NCBI GenBank assembly: GCA_024103005.1
Contig: JAGFJA010000077.1
Coordinates: 17,819 to 81,818 of the forward strand
Length of the DNA stretch: 64,000 nucleotides
Direction: 5' to 3'
Source of the DNA: Saprospiraceae bacterium
GTDB lineage: Bacteria; Bacteroidota; Bacteroidia; Chitinophagales; Saprospiraceae
The notes beneath the pieces are model-generated. The model saw only the letters and a program-made list of their open reading frames with translations, was not told where the DNA came from and did not search any database. This document shows, piece by piece, positions 37,568 through 47,125 of this stretch. Each line of letters begins with the position of its first letter. Position 1 is the stretch's first letter. The position numbers and the translations under genes were made by a program.

Positions 37568-38122
37568 CTATGACTGACCTTTTAGATAAGCCGAATAATA
37601 ATGTCGGAGTTTTTCGACTTTGGGGCTTATGACAATGCGGCAATATGGCACAACCGGATTGTCATTGTAATAATTTTGATGATAGTCCTCGGCCGGATAA
37701 AACGGCATGGCAGGGCTGACCTCAGTGACAATGGGGTCAGGGAAGATATGCTTTATCGCATCAAAAACCTGAAGTATAGTCGCTTTTTGAGCATCATCCT
37801 GATAAAAAACGATAGACCTGTACTGTGTTCCCTTATCATTGCCTTGCCTGTTGAGCGTTGTGGGGTCGTGGGTTGTCATAAATATCGTCAATAAGTCGTG
37901 TAATGAAATAACCTTAGGGTCAAATGTTATACGTACAACCTCAGCATGACTTGTAATACCTGAACATACTTCCCGATAAGTGGGATTGGGCTGTGAACCG
38001 CCGCAATAACCACTTTCAAGACGGACAACGCCTTTGAGTCGCTGCATGACGGCCTCAACACACCAAAAACAACCTCCCCCAACAACAACCTGCTGTAAAT
38101 TTTCCATAAAACTATTGTTCAA
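37568..38122 (-). CDS. msrA: Peptide-methionine (S)-S-oxide reductase MsrA
   Basis: 184 aa, with no signal peptide. Active-site motif GGGCFWCVEAVMQRL (Cys near 18) and the MsrA blocks [42 protein letters not shown] and AEDYHQNYY. It repairs methionine-S-sulfoxide in the cytosol, complementing the exported MsrAB at 7898-8968, with which it shares most blocks. It leads the operon with selO, with a 3-bp gap. No clear promoter box was found in front of it. Confidence 0.96.
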   Translation of the reverse strand: MNNSFMENLQQVVVGGGCFWCVEAVMQRLKGVVRLESGYCGGSQPNPTYREVCSGITSHAEVVRITFDPKVISLHDLLTIFMTTHDPTTLNRQGNDKGTQYRSIVFYQDDAQKATILQVFDAIKHIFPDPIVTEVSPAMPFYPAEDYHQNYYNDNPVVPYCRIVISPKVEKLRHYYSAYLKGQS

Positions 38123-38300
38123 TAATGAATAATAAAAAATTTATAGGAATGTTTCGAATATTATAGTCCGTCACATTCAGTGAAAGTTAACATATATAAA
38201 TATTTTAATATATAATAATGCTCAAAAACTTATGTTTAATCGGATTGAACGAAGCAAATCCATCCTGTATCCTTATCATCGTGATCAAAGCTAAGCACCA

Positions 38301-38336
38301 AAATAAAAAGAGGCTGCTCATTCAGGCAGCCTCTTT
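38301..38336 (-). terminator. Terminator after the SprB-repeat gene
   Basis: Perfect 11-bp stem AAAGAGGCTGC/GCAGCCTCTTT with an 8-nt loop, followed on the minus strand by TTATTTT. It lies 21 bp after the stop. Confidence 0.93.
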
Positions 38337-38357
38337 ACATATTGTTCAAGCATAGAA

Positions 38358-41033
38358 TTATTCAATCTTCATCAACTTGACATTGAAAAACCCTTCATTG
38401 GAAACAATATTCAAAAATATTGGTCCATTTGGAATGTCACTAAGATTTAAGCGTAAATTTCGGTCAAATGGTTCAACTTTAATGCTCTTTTTATTACCAT
38501 TCAAGTCCAAGCAATTAACCTGTAATATCTCAGAGCCGCTGTTATTTTCTATCACGAGGTAATCTTTGACAGGGTTAGGGTACACTTTGATATTTTCGGA
38601 CAATGGTAAAATAGCGATAGTCGGTGAAAGTTTAAATGCTTCAAAGGTAGTCTCACATCCCTTAGAGTCCACCACATGCAGCTGGTACAATCCACCATTT
38701 AACTGATATATATCTCTTGTATTTGCAAAATATTCTCCATTTTTAGTCCAGGTATATTGGAACGGTGGTGTCCCGCCGATGACATATAATGCAATTGAGC
38801 CATCAAAGTCACCTGTACCGGGTATAATTTTAATATTATCGAGTGAGATCGGATCGGGTTCTGTTATATCTCCCGATTTTACTACGGTACATCCCAGTGT
38901 GTCCCTGAGTGTCACTGAATAGGTACCTGCTCCTACATTGTTTATACAAGTGGATATATCGCCTGTTGACCATTCAACTGAAACATTACCATAGTTATTA
39001 TCATACATCACGCACATTTGCCCGGTCTTATCACCATAACAGTCGGGTTCGTCCATTACAACAACTGAAGCCGTCATCTTGCACTCAATCTGATTAATCT
39101 GGAATTCTATGGATGAGGTACATCCCTTTGAATCCCGAACTTGCACTTCATGTTGACCCGGAGGTATTCCTTCTATGGTTATTTCATTACCTCCAGGATA
39201 ATAAGTACCATTGTATATCGCATTATAAGGAGGACTACCTCCATTAATGAACAACTTTATCGAACCGGTGGGGTCATCGGGACCGGTAGGGTGCGTAAGC
39301 AAATAATCTATATTAACCCGAGACGGATTGGAAATAATGGTGGATAGATAGATAAAACAATTGGCATTGTCAGAAATAGTGACAGAATAAATACCTGCTT
39401 TTATGCTATCCAATACTACATCTGTCGTACTATCTGACCACATATAATAATAGGGTTCCGTGCCGGGGGATGTGATTTGCGGGAAGATAGCTCCATCATC
39501 ACCTCCATAACAAGTGGGGTTAATGGTTATTAAGTTTCCGGCAAACGAACAATTACTCGCCGCTACATACACTGAATCAACTTTCGTACAGCCATGCGCA
39601 TCCGTAACAGTTACATAATATACTCCTGAAATCAGGTCTTCAATATGGTCATCTGTACTTCCTGTATTCCATTTATAAGAATAACCGGGAGTCCCGCCTG
39701 ACGCTACCACACTTGCTGTTCCATCTATTCCGCCCAACACCTCTGGGGTACTATTCATAACTAAAACTATATCCGGAGGTTGATTAATGACTACCTCTTT
39801 TGACTCTACACAGTTGTTAGCATCCGTGATATAAATCCAGTAAGTTCCGGCTGTAAGGTTGTTATTTTGAGCTCCGGTAGTACCATTGGACCAATTGTAC
39901 TGCAAAGAACCTGTACCTCCGAAAGCAAAGGCAGTTGCCTTCCCGTTATTTCCGCCAAAGCAACTCACCGGATAAGCTGTGGTCGTTATGTTAATCTTAT
40001 TTCCTTGAGTGATAGTCACATCTCCCGAAGTAGTACATCCATGATCATCCGTTATTGTGAGAGAGTAATCTCCGGCTTGAATATTGACAAGCTGTGAAAT
40101 TGTATCACCTGTATTCCACATATAAGTATAATTAGGCGTTCCTCCAATCACATCCGTAAATATAGCTCCGGTATTCTGACCATAACACGTTACATCATAC
40201 GGATTCATATCCAGATCAAGAGCACCGGGCTGCGGTATAAATACGTATGCCTGACCCGTACATCCGGCAGCATCCGTAACAGTGAGCGAAAAAGAGCCTG
40301 CTCCCACATTGAAAAGAGTATCATTTGTACTGCCATTGGACCATAAATAAAAATAAGGTTCAATCCCTCCAAAGACAAAGGAGTTGGCACTACCGTCATG
40401 CTTTCCGTTGCAACTCACCGTATCTATTAATGCAAGCGTAATAACGGGAATATTTTCCGACCCGATGGTAGTATCACTTATAAAAGTACAGCCTCTTGAA
40501 TCGGTAACTTTGTAAATATAATTGTAGGGCTGCACAATATTGACAGTTTGTCCGGTATCAATTACTCCGTATGGATATGTCCATTCAAACGAAAACGGTC
40601 CCGTACCGCCCATAGGCATGATAGTAGCTGTCAATTGGGGAGTCGAACAGTTTAGGATGGAGTCAGAAAGCAATACATTTGCAAATAAAAGTGGCGGTTC
40701 GGCAATATAAACTTCACCGACAACGATGTTTCCCAGCTGATCTTCAACTGTAATGGTATATGTCTTGCTTGACAAGTCTGTTGCAGTATCTGATGTCACA
40801 CCATTGGACCAGTAATAAGTATATGGCGGCGCTCCTCCGGAAGCAGTCACCCAGGCCTTCCCGTCTGTTTCGTTATAACAACTGATGTCAATCTTATCAA
40901 TTGTGATGGTAAGGTCAGCGAAACCAGGCTTAACCGGATCCCCTCCGTATGCCTTCAAAAATAAAACACAAAAAGAAGCTATAAAAAAAGCTCTTTTAAC
41001 GAAACATAAACCCATGTAGAATTCTTTCATCAT
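38358..41033 (-). CDS. Secreted SprB-repeat protein with T9SS type A sorting domain
   Basis: 891 aa. Signal peptide in the first 30 residues (RAFFIASFCVLFLKAYGG). About ten tandem 70-80-residue Ig-like SprB/PKD-type repeats follow, with the pattern SCxGxxdGxaxxxxxGGtpxYxYxWsxGxt...aGxYxvtvtDxxGC. The last ~75 residues (from LSENIKVYPNPVKDYLVIEN) are a T9SS type A C-terminal sorting domain that directs export and surface anchoring. SprB in Flavobacterium is a mobile gliding adhesin; this protein is far shorter and stands alone, so a surface adhesin or carbohydrate-binding role is an inference. Cys pairs in the repeats could form disulfides. Confidence 0.9.
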   Translation of the reverse strand: MMKEFYMGLCFVKRAFFIASFCVLFLKAYGGDPVKPGFADLTITIDKIDISCYNETDGKAWVTASGGAPPYTYYWSNGVTSDTATDLSSKTYTITVEDQLGNIVVGEVYIAEPPLLFANVLLSDSILNCSTPQLTATIMPMGGTGPFSFEWTYPYGVIDTGQTVNIVQPYNYIYKVTDSRGCTFISDTTIGSENIPVITLALIDTVSCNGKHDGSANSFVFGGIEPYFYLWSNGSTNDTLFNVGAGSFSLTVTDAAGCTGQAYVFIPQPGALDLDMNPYDVTCYGQNTGAIFTDVIGGTPNYTYMWNTGDTISQLVNIQAGDYSLTITDDHGCTTSGDVTITQGNKINITTTAYPVSCFGGNNGKATAFAFGGTGSLQYNWSNGTTGAQNNNLTAGTYWIYITDANNCVESKEVVINQPPDIVLVMNSTPEVLGGIDGTASVVASGGTPGYSYKWNTGSTDDHIEDLISGVYYVTVTDAHGCTKVDSVYVAASNCSFAGNLITINPTCYGGDDGAIFPQITSPGTEPYYYMWSDSTTDVVLDSIKAGIYSVTISDNANCFIYLSTIISNPSRVNIDYLLTHPTGPDDPTGSIKLFINGGSPPYNAIYNGTYYPGGNEITIEGIPPGQHEVQVRDSKGCTSSIEFQINQIECKMTASVVVMDEPDCYGDKTGQMCVMYDNNYGNVSVEWSTGDISTCINNVGAGTYSVTLRDTLGCTVVKSGDITEPDPISLDNIKIIPGTGDFDGSIALYVIGGTPPFQYTWTKNGEYFANTRDIYQLNGGLYQLHVVDSKGCETTFEAFKLSPTIAILPLSENIKVYPNPVKDYLVIENNSGSEILQVNCLDLNGNKKSIKVEPFDRNLRLNLSDIPNGPIFLNIVSNEGFFNVKLMKIE

Positions 41034-41461
41034 ATAATATTTGTGTAGAATAAGCGTCAGATGAAAAATTATAGCAAGTGAAGTATCGATATTATACGCT
41101 GATATTCAAAAACTTAGCCTGCATTTCAATTCTTTTCAATCTGTACATATTACAAATCATAGTCATACATGCAATAACTGTTCCAAAATTTATAATTAAC
41201 TGCAATAGTTGTCTTTAGATATAGTTCTTTCCTTAAATATGAAAAGGGATTATGCTTAAAAAGTTAAATTTGAGTGAGTGCCGGCTACCAGTCCGTAAAT
41301 TTATACAAAATATTCATAATCAAATAACTAATTTACCATTCTTCAGGTATTTTAACACATTTTTTTCACTCAATAATCACTGTTAGATTCCCGATTTAAA
41401 GAGTCCTGATTAATTTATTATTTTAAAAATTCAAGTAATTGACATCCGGTGAAGGCATTTT
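41034..41461. other. Divergent intergenic region between the SprB-repeat and GH20 genes
   Basis: About 430 AT-rich bases with no gene or strong hairpin recognised; the promoters of both flanking genes lie here or at its right end. Confidence 0.4.
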
Positions 41462-41494
41462 TTTGGGAAGCCATACAGATTTCATTTATCTTTA
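41462..41494 (+). promoter_or_regulatory. Promoter of the hexosaminidase operon
   Basis: TTTG (41462-41465), 21-nt spacer, TATCTTTA (41487-41494). The start codon is 51 nt further on. Confidence 0.6.
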
Positions 41495-41545
41495 CCCACA
41501 TATTTTTTTGTTCATTAAAGCTAAATCGTTTAATACATCCAAATC

Positions 41546-43855
41546 GTGAGACTAAAGGCAATTTTCATTATTCCTTTTCTTTTTTTGTGTATAATTAAAG
41601 GAATATCCCAAAATTCTGATAAAATAAACATTATTCCGCAACCTGTTTCAATTATATCAGGTACGGGAGAACTGAATCTCCGTGACTATCCGGCATATTT
41701 TTATGGTCCCGGCATCGAAAAAGATCCGATGTTTGATTTCTGCAAGTGGGCTGATAAAGAGTTTGACCTGAAGATGGACCGTGTTATGTCACCAGATAAA
41801 GCTATCCGCTTTGAAAAGATTGATACCTTCAGCCATGCGGAAGCATATTTACTCCAAATAGATCAAAACGGTATCCTCATCCGTTACAAAGATGAAGCAG
41901 GTGCCTTTTATGCTACTCAGACGCTGAAACAATTGTGTCCCATTGAATCTTCCGATATTGAAGCAAACAAACAAGTAAAGCTCAATATACCTTTTTGTAC
42001 GATTTATGATTACCCTAATTTTTCCTACAGAGGAATGCATCTGGATGAATGTCGCCACTTCTTCGGTTTGGATGCTGTCAAGAAATATATTGACATGCTC
42101 GCATTCCAGAAGATGAATTTTTTTCACTGGCACCTGACGGATGATCAGGGTTGGCGTATAGAGATCAAACGCTACCCCAAACTTACAGAAATCGGTTCCT
42201 GTCGTGATGAGACCCTAATCGGACATTACAGTGACAAGCCTGTGCGATATGATGGTCAGAAATATTGCCACTATTATACTCAGGCCCAAATCAAAGAAAT
42301 CGTAGCCTATGCTGCAAAAAAGTATATCACGATAATTCCGGAAATAGAAATGCCCGGTCATGCATCAGCCGCTCTGGCTTCATACCCTGAATTAGGCTGT
42401 CAGGATAAATCAATCAAAGTGGCCACCACCTGGGGAATTTTTGATGATATATTCTGTCCTGAAGACGGTACCTTCCTCTTTCTGCAAAATGTCCTGGATG
42501 AAGTAATGGCCCTTTTTCCTTCCCGTTACATCCACATCGGAGGTGACGAAGCACCTAAAGTTGCATGGAAAAACAGTGATTTCTGTCAGCGTTTGATTAA
42601 AAATCTACGGTTGAAAAATGAGGAAGGTCTTCAATCTTATTTTATCAAAAGAATCGAAAAATACGTAAACACCAAAGGCCGAACCATCATCGGATGGGAT
42701 GAAATCCTGGAAGGTGGACTCGCCCCCAATGCCGTAGTCATGTCGTGGCGCGGGATGGAAGGCGGACTGGAAGCAGCAACACAGAATCACGACGTTATCA
42801 TGACGCCGGGTGCTTATTGTTATTTTGACTATTATCAGGCGAAGGGACCGGATGAACCTATCGCTATCGGCGGACTGGTAACGCTTAAAAAGGTGTATTC
42901 CTTTAACCCTATTCCATCTAAGTTGGAGAAGAGCAAGCACCACCACATTCTGGGCGGCCAGGCCAATCTCTGGACAGAATATATCGCCACCCCTCAACAT
43001 CTTCAGTATATGGCCTATCCACGTTCGTTTGCCCTCTCTGAAGCTCTTTGGTCCCCCGATAAAAACAAAAATTACGAAAACTTTGTCAAAAGACTGATAC
43101 ACCAGCTTCCTCGGTTAGACGCATGGAATATCAACTATGCACGTCATTTTTACAACATTTATATAAATTCAAAGATTATCGAAGGCTCACCTAAAATATC
43201 TATTACCAGCGACAATCCTGAAGGCGAAATAGAAATGCGCATCATAAATGGAGAAACAGATACAAACTGGCAAAAATATACCGAGCCTACTCTTTTTATC
43301 CAAGGCAAAGGGGAGGTTCAGGCCAGAATGCTAAGCAAAGGTAATAAGGCTAAAATGCCTTCAACTGTAAAATCTTACAGTACACATAAAGCTATAGGTG
43401 CAATGATTACTTTACTCAATCCTCCCAATGAAAAATATGATGCCGGCGGAAAAGGCGCCCTGGTCAATGGTTTTTTGGGTACAGACAACGACTATGGCGG
43501 TGATGAATGGCTTGGCTTCCAGGGTAAAGACATTATAGCTAACATAGACCTTAGCAAACCTCATACCATAAATACGGTCGAAGCCCGATTCTTTGTCAGC
43601 AAAGGTCAGTGGATCTATCCACCCTCCCAGATAAAAGTATTTGCCATCGACGCACAAGGCAATTCTACAGCAATCAAAGGAAAGGTGACTATAAATGAAG
43701 TCGGAAAAATATATACCTTTTTATTTTCCTTTGATCATCCGATAGTTATAAAAAATCTAAGGGTGGAAGTCAACCGCTTCGGCATCATTCCTGCAGGAGC
43801 CCAGGGCGCAGGCAATGAAGCCTGGTTATTTTGCGACGAGCTTATGGTCCGATGA
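41546..43855 (+). CDS. Beta-N-acetylhexosaminidase, GH20
   Basis: 769 aa, starting with GTG in front of a clean signal peptide (MRLKAIFIIPFLFLCIIKGISQ). A GH20b domain (residues about 25-150) precedes the TIM barrel, which starts YRGMHLDECRHFF and contains FFHWHLTDDQGWR and the catalytic Asp-Glu pair in HIGGDEAPK (near 335). The C-terminal portion carries chitobiase-type and galactose-binding-like beta domains. It cleaves terminal GlcNAc or GalNAc from glycans or chitin fragments in the periplasm or outside. It overlaps the PLP-enzyme gene by 4 bp. Confidence 0.94.
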   Translation: MRLKAIFIIPFLFLCIIKGISQNSDKINIIPQPVSIISGTGELNLRDYPAYFYGPGIEKDPMFDFCKWADKEFDLKMDRVMSPDKAIRFEKIDTFSHAEAYLLQIDQNGILIRYKDEAGAFYATQTLKQLCPIESSDIEANKQVKLNIPFCTIYDYPNFSYRGMHLDECRHFFGLDAVKKYIDMLAFQKMNFFHWHLTDDQGWRIEIKRYPKLTEIGSCRDETLIGHYSDKPVRYDGQKYCHYYTQAQIKEIVAYAAKKYITIIPEIEMPGHASAALASYPELGCQDKSIKVATTWGIFDDIFCPEDGTFLFLQNVLDEVMALFPSRYIHIGGDEAPKVAWKNSDFCQRLIKNLRLKNEEGLQSYFIKRIEKYVNTKGRTIIGWDEILEGGLAPNAVVMSWRGMEGGLEAATQNHDVIMTPGAYCYFDYYQAKGPDEPIAIGGLVTLKKVYSFNPIPSKLEKSKHHHILGGQANLWTEYIATPQHLQYMAYPRSFALSEALWSPDKNKNYENFVKRLIHQLPRLDAWNINYARHFYNIYINSKIIEGSPKISITSDNPEGEIEMRIINGETDTNWQKYTEPTLFIQGKGEVQARMLSKGNKAKMPSTVKSYSTHKAIGAMITLLNPPNEKYDAGGKGALVNGFLGTDNDYGGDEWLGFQGKDIIANIDLSKPHTINTVEARFFVSKGQWIYPPSQIKVFAIDAQGNSTAIKGKVTINEVGKIYTFLFSFDHPIVIKNLRVEVNRFGIIPAGAQGAGNEAWLFCDELMVR

Positions 43856-44748
43856 CCTGGAAACTGCCCTATAGTCCGTTAGAGAAGATAAATGCAGATT
43901 ATTGTGAAATTTCTCTTTATCTCAAGAGAGACGATTTGGTGCATCCGACCATCGAGGGAAACAAATGGCGCAAGCTTAAATACAACCTTAAAAATGCACT
44001 GGCCAACAGAATCAATACCCTTGTCAGTGTCGGCGGTGCCTATTCTAACCATCTTCTGGCACTGAGCCAGGCAGGGAAGCACTACGGATTAAAGACACAG
44101 GGATATATCTATGGCTCGCATGCAGACGTGCATAACTATACACTCAGGGCTTGTCGAAACAATGGGATGGAAATTTTCCCCATTGCCAAATCTCTCTTTG
44201 AACCGTATAAAAAAGGGATGTTTGTCCTCCCACCCGATGCTGTTTTTATCCCGGAAGGAGGGAGTAATATGCTTGCACTGGAAGGATGCAGAGAGCTTTA
44301 CCTTGAAATTGAAGACCAATTACCTGATGTAACACACATTGTATTGCCCTTTGGAAGCGGCGGTACAACTGCAGGTATCTACCTGGCGAAAAAGCCACAA
44401 GTCGATGTTTTAGCATTGCCAATATTAAAATTAAATCCTGTAGAACACTTATCCCGGATATACACAGGTGACTTTTCCGGATTAAAATATTCGGGCGAAT
44501 ATCACTTTGGCGGATATGCCAGATTCAACGATGAATTATTGACCTTTATTAAGGCGTGGCATGAAAAAACAGGTATTGTCATCGATCCTGTTTACAACGG
44601 TAAAGCACTCTTTGCACTCTGTGATTTAGTCGAAAAAAAATATTTCCCCGAAGGCTCAAAAGTCGTGTATATTCACACCGGAGGCAGTCAGGGTATATGT
44701 GGATTCAATGAAAGGTACAACTGCGCATTGCCTGAGCGGAAATATTGA
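43852..44748 (+). CDS. ACC deaminase / D-cysteine desulfhydrase family PLP enzyme
   Basis: 298 aa from the ATG that overlaps the GH20 stop (ATGA). Fold-type II PLP enzyme with the Schiff-base Lys in EGNKWRKLKYN, substrate-binding SVGGAYSNHLLALSQAG, the phosphate loop PFGSGGTTAGIYLA and a terminal HTGGSQGI block. The 1-aminocyclopropane-1-carboxylate deaminase and D-cysteine desulfhydrase branches are hard to separate by eye, so the substrate is left open. The coupling to a hexosaminidase gene is unexplained. Confidence 0.87.
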   Translation: MTWKLPYSPLEKINADYCEISLYLKRDDLVHPTIEGNKWRKLKYNLKNALANRINTLVSVGGAYSNHLLALSQAGKHYGLKTQGYIYGSHADVHNYTLRACRNNGMEIFPIAKSLFEPYKKGMFVLPPDAVFIPEGGSNMLALEGCRELYLEIEDQLPDVTHIVLPFGSGGTTAGIYLAKKPQVDVLALPILKLNPVEHLSRIYTGDFSGLKYSGEYHFGGYARFNDELLTFIKAWHEKTGIVIDPVYNGKALFALCDLVEKKYFPEGSKVVYIHTGGSQGICGFNERYNCALPERKY

Positions 44749-44871
44749 AAGAAGTTACTTGCCGTTAAAATATTCCTTCCGATTCGAAGTTTTATAAAAG
44801 TCGCAAATTTTCAAAAAACTGAATTTACTTCAAATACGGTGTGGATATAACATTATGTTTTTCAAATATTT

Positions 44872-44879
44872 TATGTTTG
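44872..44879 (+). promoter_or_regulatory. -7 box of the porin gene
   Basis: TATGTTTG. The transcript should start about 44884, exactly at an in-frame TTG and 12 nt before the preferred ATG. Confidence 0.55.
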
Positions 44880-44895
44880 CACCTTGAAAACAGTT

Positions 44896-46914
44896 ATGCA
44901 TTTAACATATAGAAAAAAACGGACATCAGGGATTACCGAAAAGGTCTTTGCCCTATCATGTATCAATGGCATAATTGTCACATTATTTCTCTTGCTTTCC
45001 GGCACGCTTGTCGGGGCTCAGAATATTACTACCGACAAGGCAAGAACTGCTGTAAGCGATTCCATTCCGACTGTGGACAGCACACACAATGACCTTCTTG
45101 CTGATTTATTTGACAATGATACCGTCAAGGTCACGTATGTACAATACGGCAGACGACATACGTTGCTGCCGTTCAGTGACAGTCTCCTGAGTGCATCCCT
45201 GCGCCAAATGGATGTAGCGAGAGCGGGAAATATGGACTATCTGACACTGGGAAATATCGGTTCACCGGCTTTAAATCCTCTTTTCAAACCTTGTGAACGT
45301 ACTGCCTTTGACATGGGCGTACATGGTTTTGACCTTTATCGTATTACTTTTGATAAGTTCAAATTTTATCGTCCGGAAACGCCATATACGGAAGTCAGGT
45401 ATGGCACGACAACAGGGGTGAGAGATGACAATATTTTTACCGGAAAATTCAGCCGAAAATTTGCCAAAAACCTGACGTTTAACTTGGACTATGCGAGATT
45501 TAACCAGGTTGGCGAGTTTCTGAGAGACGGGATGAGAAATACTACGCTTGGTATCGGATTTGAACAAAGTCATTGGAAAAACCGCTATAAGACCCACCTC
45601 ATCTATATTTTCAATCAATTTCTGAGGGAAGAAAACGGCGGCATTTCAAAGTACCTGGAAAACATAGAAGGCGGACCCAGCGGCAGCAGGCTGAGTATGC
45701 CCATCAACATCGATGCAGGCGGAAGTAAATACAAGGAATGGGGCATCTTGTTAAACAATGACTTCACCATTTTGCGCAAAAAAAATCCTTCTGCCGCCAA
45801 TACTTCCGACCAGGGTCTTCACGTCGGCTATGAAATAAGTTATCACAAGGAGAATAACCTTTTTTACGATACCAACGTCCGATCAACTGATGATTCTGCT
45901 TACTATCGCTATTACAACAGCGACATCAGAGGAATCCGTAATAATTATGACCATAAGGTTTTTTTGAATAGGGTTTATCTGGCGGCTGTCGGAAAGGAAC
46001 TCACACAGGTGTACAACACTGCAGATTATCTGCGGGGTGGATTAGCACTCGAACGTCATCATCTCATTTATTTGCCTACCGATTCCGTTTTCTCGCTGCT
46101 GAGACTGGAAGGAGAGGGACACTGGAGTCTGGCTAATTTCGCCGGCATAAGTGCGCACGGATATTATCTGCTTAATTCTCTTACTCCGATCTTCCATGCG
46201 GAAGGTCGCATTACCGGTAAAATAGGGCGAATCCTGCAAGCAGAAGCCTGGCTGGAAATAAGCAATCAATCACCGGGCTATTTACTCCGTAATCTTCATT
46301 TTAATTCAACCTCTGTATTCCGGCTGAATGAGGAAAACACCTTTCACACCTATGTTGGCGGAAAAATTATGATTCCTGCTATCCGATTGGAAGCCGGACT
46401 GCATCAGAATATTATCCGTAATTTTACCTACATAGATCAAAACTGGGTCGGACAACAAATCAATCACCCTGTCTCTGTAACCGGGATTGAGGCTGTCCAT
46501 CGTCTTAAAATAAAGGCTTTCCATCTTGACAATACCCTACTTTGGCAGTTAAGCAGCGATGACCAATTAAGAGTTCCGCAGTGGGTCAGCCGCCATGCTG
46601 CTTATGTGGAAGGTCGATTATTCAGCCGTAAGCTGACCATCAATGCAGGCGTTGAAGGTAGGATCCTCGCCGGGTATAACAGACAGGGATATAGCCCTGT
46701 ACTATTTAACTTTTACAATATAGAAGGTGCAGGCAGTACAAATATGTTTACCTATGATGCCTTTATCTCTTATAAAATACGGTTGCTGCGCGGCTTTGTT
46801 CGAGTGGATAATATCAACAGTCTTTATGACAAGCGTGCTCAATATCAGGTCGCACAGTATCCGATAGATGCCTTTGCGGTGAGGCTGGGATTTGACTGGA
46901 TATTCAATAATTAG
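44896..46914 (+). CDS. Putative outer-membrane porin (Bacteroidetes Porin_10-like beta-barrel)
   Basis: 672 aa from the ATG at 44896 (an in-frame TTG at 44884 adds four residues). Signal peptide about residues 25-50 (IIVTLFLLLSGTLVGAQ). The mature part is beta-rich with alternating aromatic strands (FNLDYARFNQVGEFLRDGM, NRYKTHLIYIFNQFLREE) and ends in an aromatic-rich strand, AVRLGFDWIFNN, typical of barrels inserted by the BAM machinery. It resembles the family annotated as putative porin in Bacteroidetes. Substrate unknown. It stands alone, 135 bp after the PLP enzyme gene. Confidence 0.82.
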   Translation: MHLTYRKKRTSGITEKVFALSCINGIIVTLFLLLSGTLVGAQNITTDKARTAVSDSIPTVDSTHNDLLADLFDNDTVKVTYVQYGRRHTLLPFSDSLLSASLRQMDVARAGNMDYLTLGNIGSPALNPLFKPCERTAFDMGVHGFDLYRITFDKFKFYRPETPYTEVRYGTTTGVRDDNIFTGKFSRKFAKNLTFNLDYARFNQVGEFLRDGMRNTTLGIGFEQSHWKNRYKTHLIYIFNQFLREENGGISKYLENIEGGPSGSRLSMPINIDAGGSKYKEWGILLNNDFTILRKKNPSAANTSDQGLHVGYEISYHKENNLFYDTNVRSTDDSAYYRYYNSDIRGIRNNYDHKVFLNRVYLAAVGKELTQVYNTADYLRGGLALERHHLIYLPTDSVFSLLRLEGEGHWSLANFAGISAHGYYLLNSLTPIFHAEGRITGKIGRILQAEAWLEISNQSPGYLLRNLHFNSTSVFRLNEENTFHTYVGGKIMIPAIRLEAGLHQNIIRNFTYIDQNWVGQQINHPVSVTGIEAVHRLKIKAFHLDNTLLWQLSSDDQLRVPQWVSRHAAYVEGRLFSRKLTINAGVEGRILAGYNRQGYSPVLFNFYNIEGAGSTNMFTYDAFISYKIRLLRGFVRVDNINSLYDKRAQYQVAQYPIDAFAVRLGFDWIFNN

Positions 46915-46992
46915 GACGGTAACGTATCCTCTGCTGAGTCATTATTTATTCTAATGAAAAAACTTAAATATCCGATTGTCCAATATTTTGTT

Positions 46993-47000
46993 TAAATTTG
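46993..47000 (+). promoter_or_regulatory. -7 box upstream of the nuclease-helicase gene
   Basis: TAAATTTG; the gene start is 125 nt downstream, leaving an unusually long leader for this window. Confidence 0.45.
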
Positions 47001-47125
47001 TCTGAAACCTCTCAATCTCCTATGCATTTTACTTTTGCTGTACCGCCTTTTACTTTTCGGATTCACTTCCGTGATATACCTTTTTATTTTATTCTATTCC
47101 GATTATTTAACATAATTTCACCATT

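Noticed and set aside
38358..41033. Regular internal repeats as a possible CRISPR or satellite array
   Set aside because: They are diverged 70-80-codon protein repeats in one open frame, with no conserved short DNA repeat.
43831..43851. TTG start for the PLP enzyme inside the hexosaminidase gene
   Set aside because: An ATG overlapping the GH20 stop by four bases is the normal coupled start, and the extra residues are only the other frame of the GH20 C-terminus.
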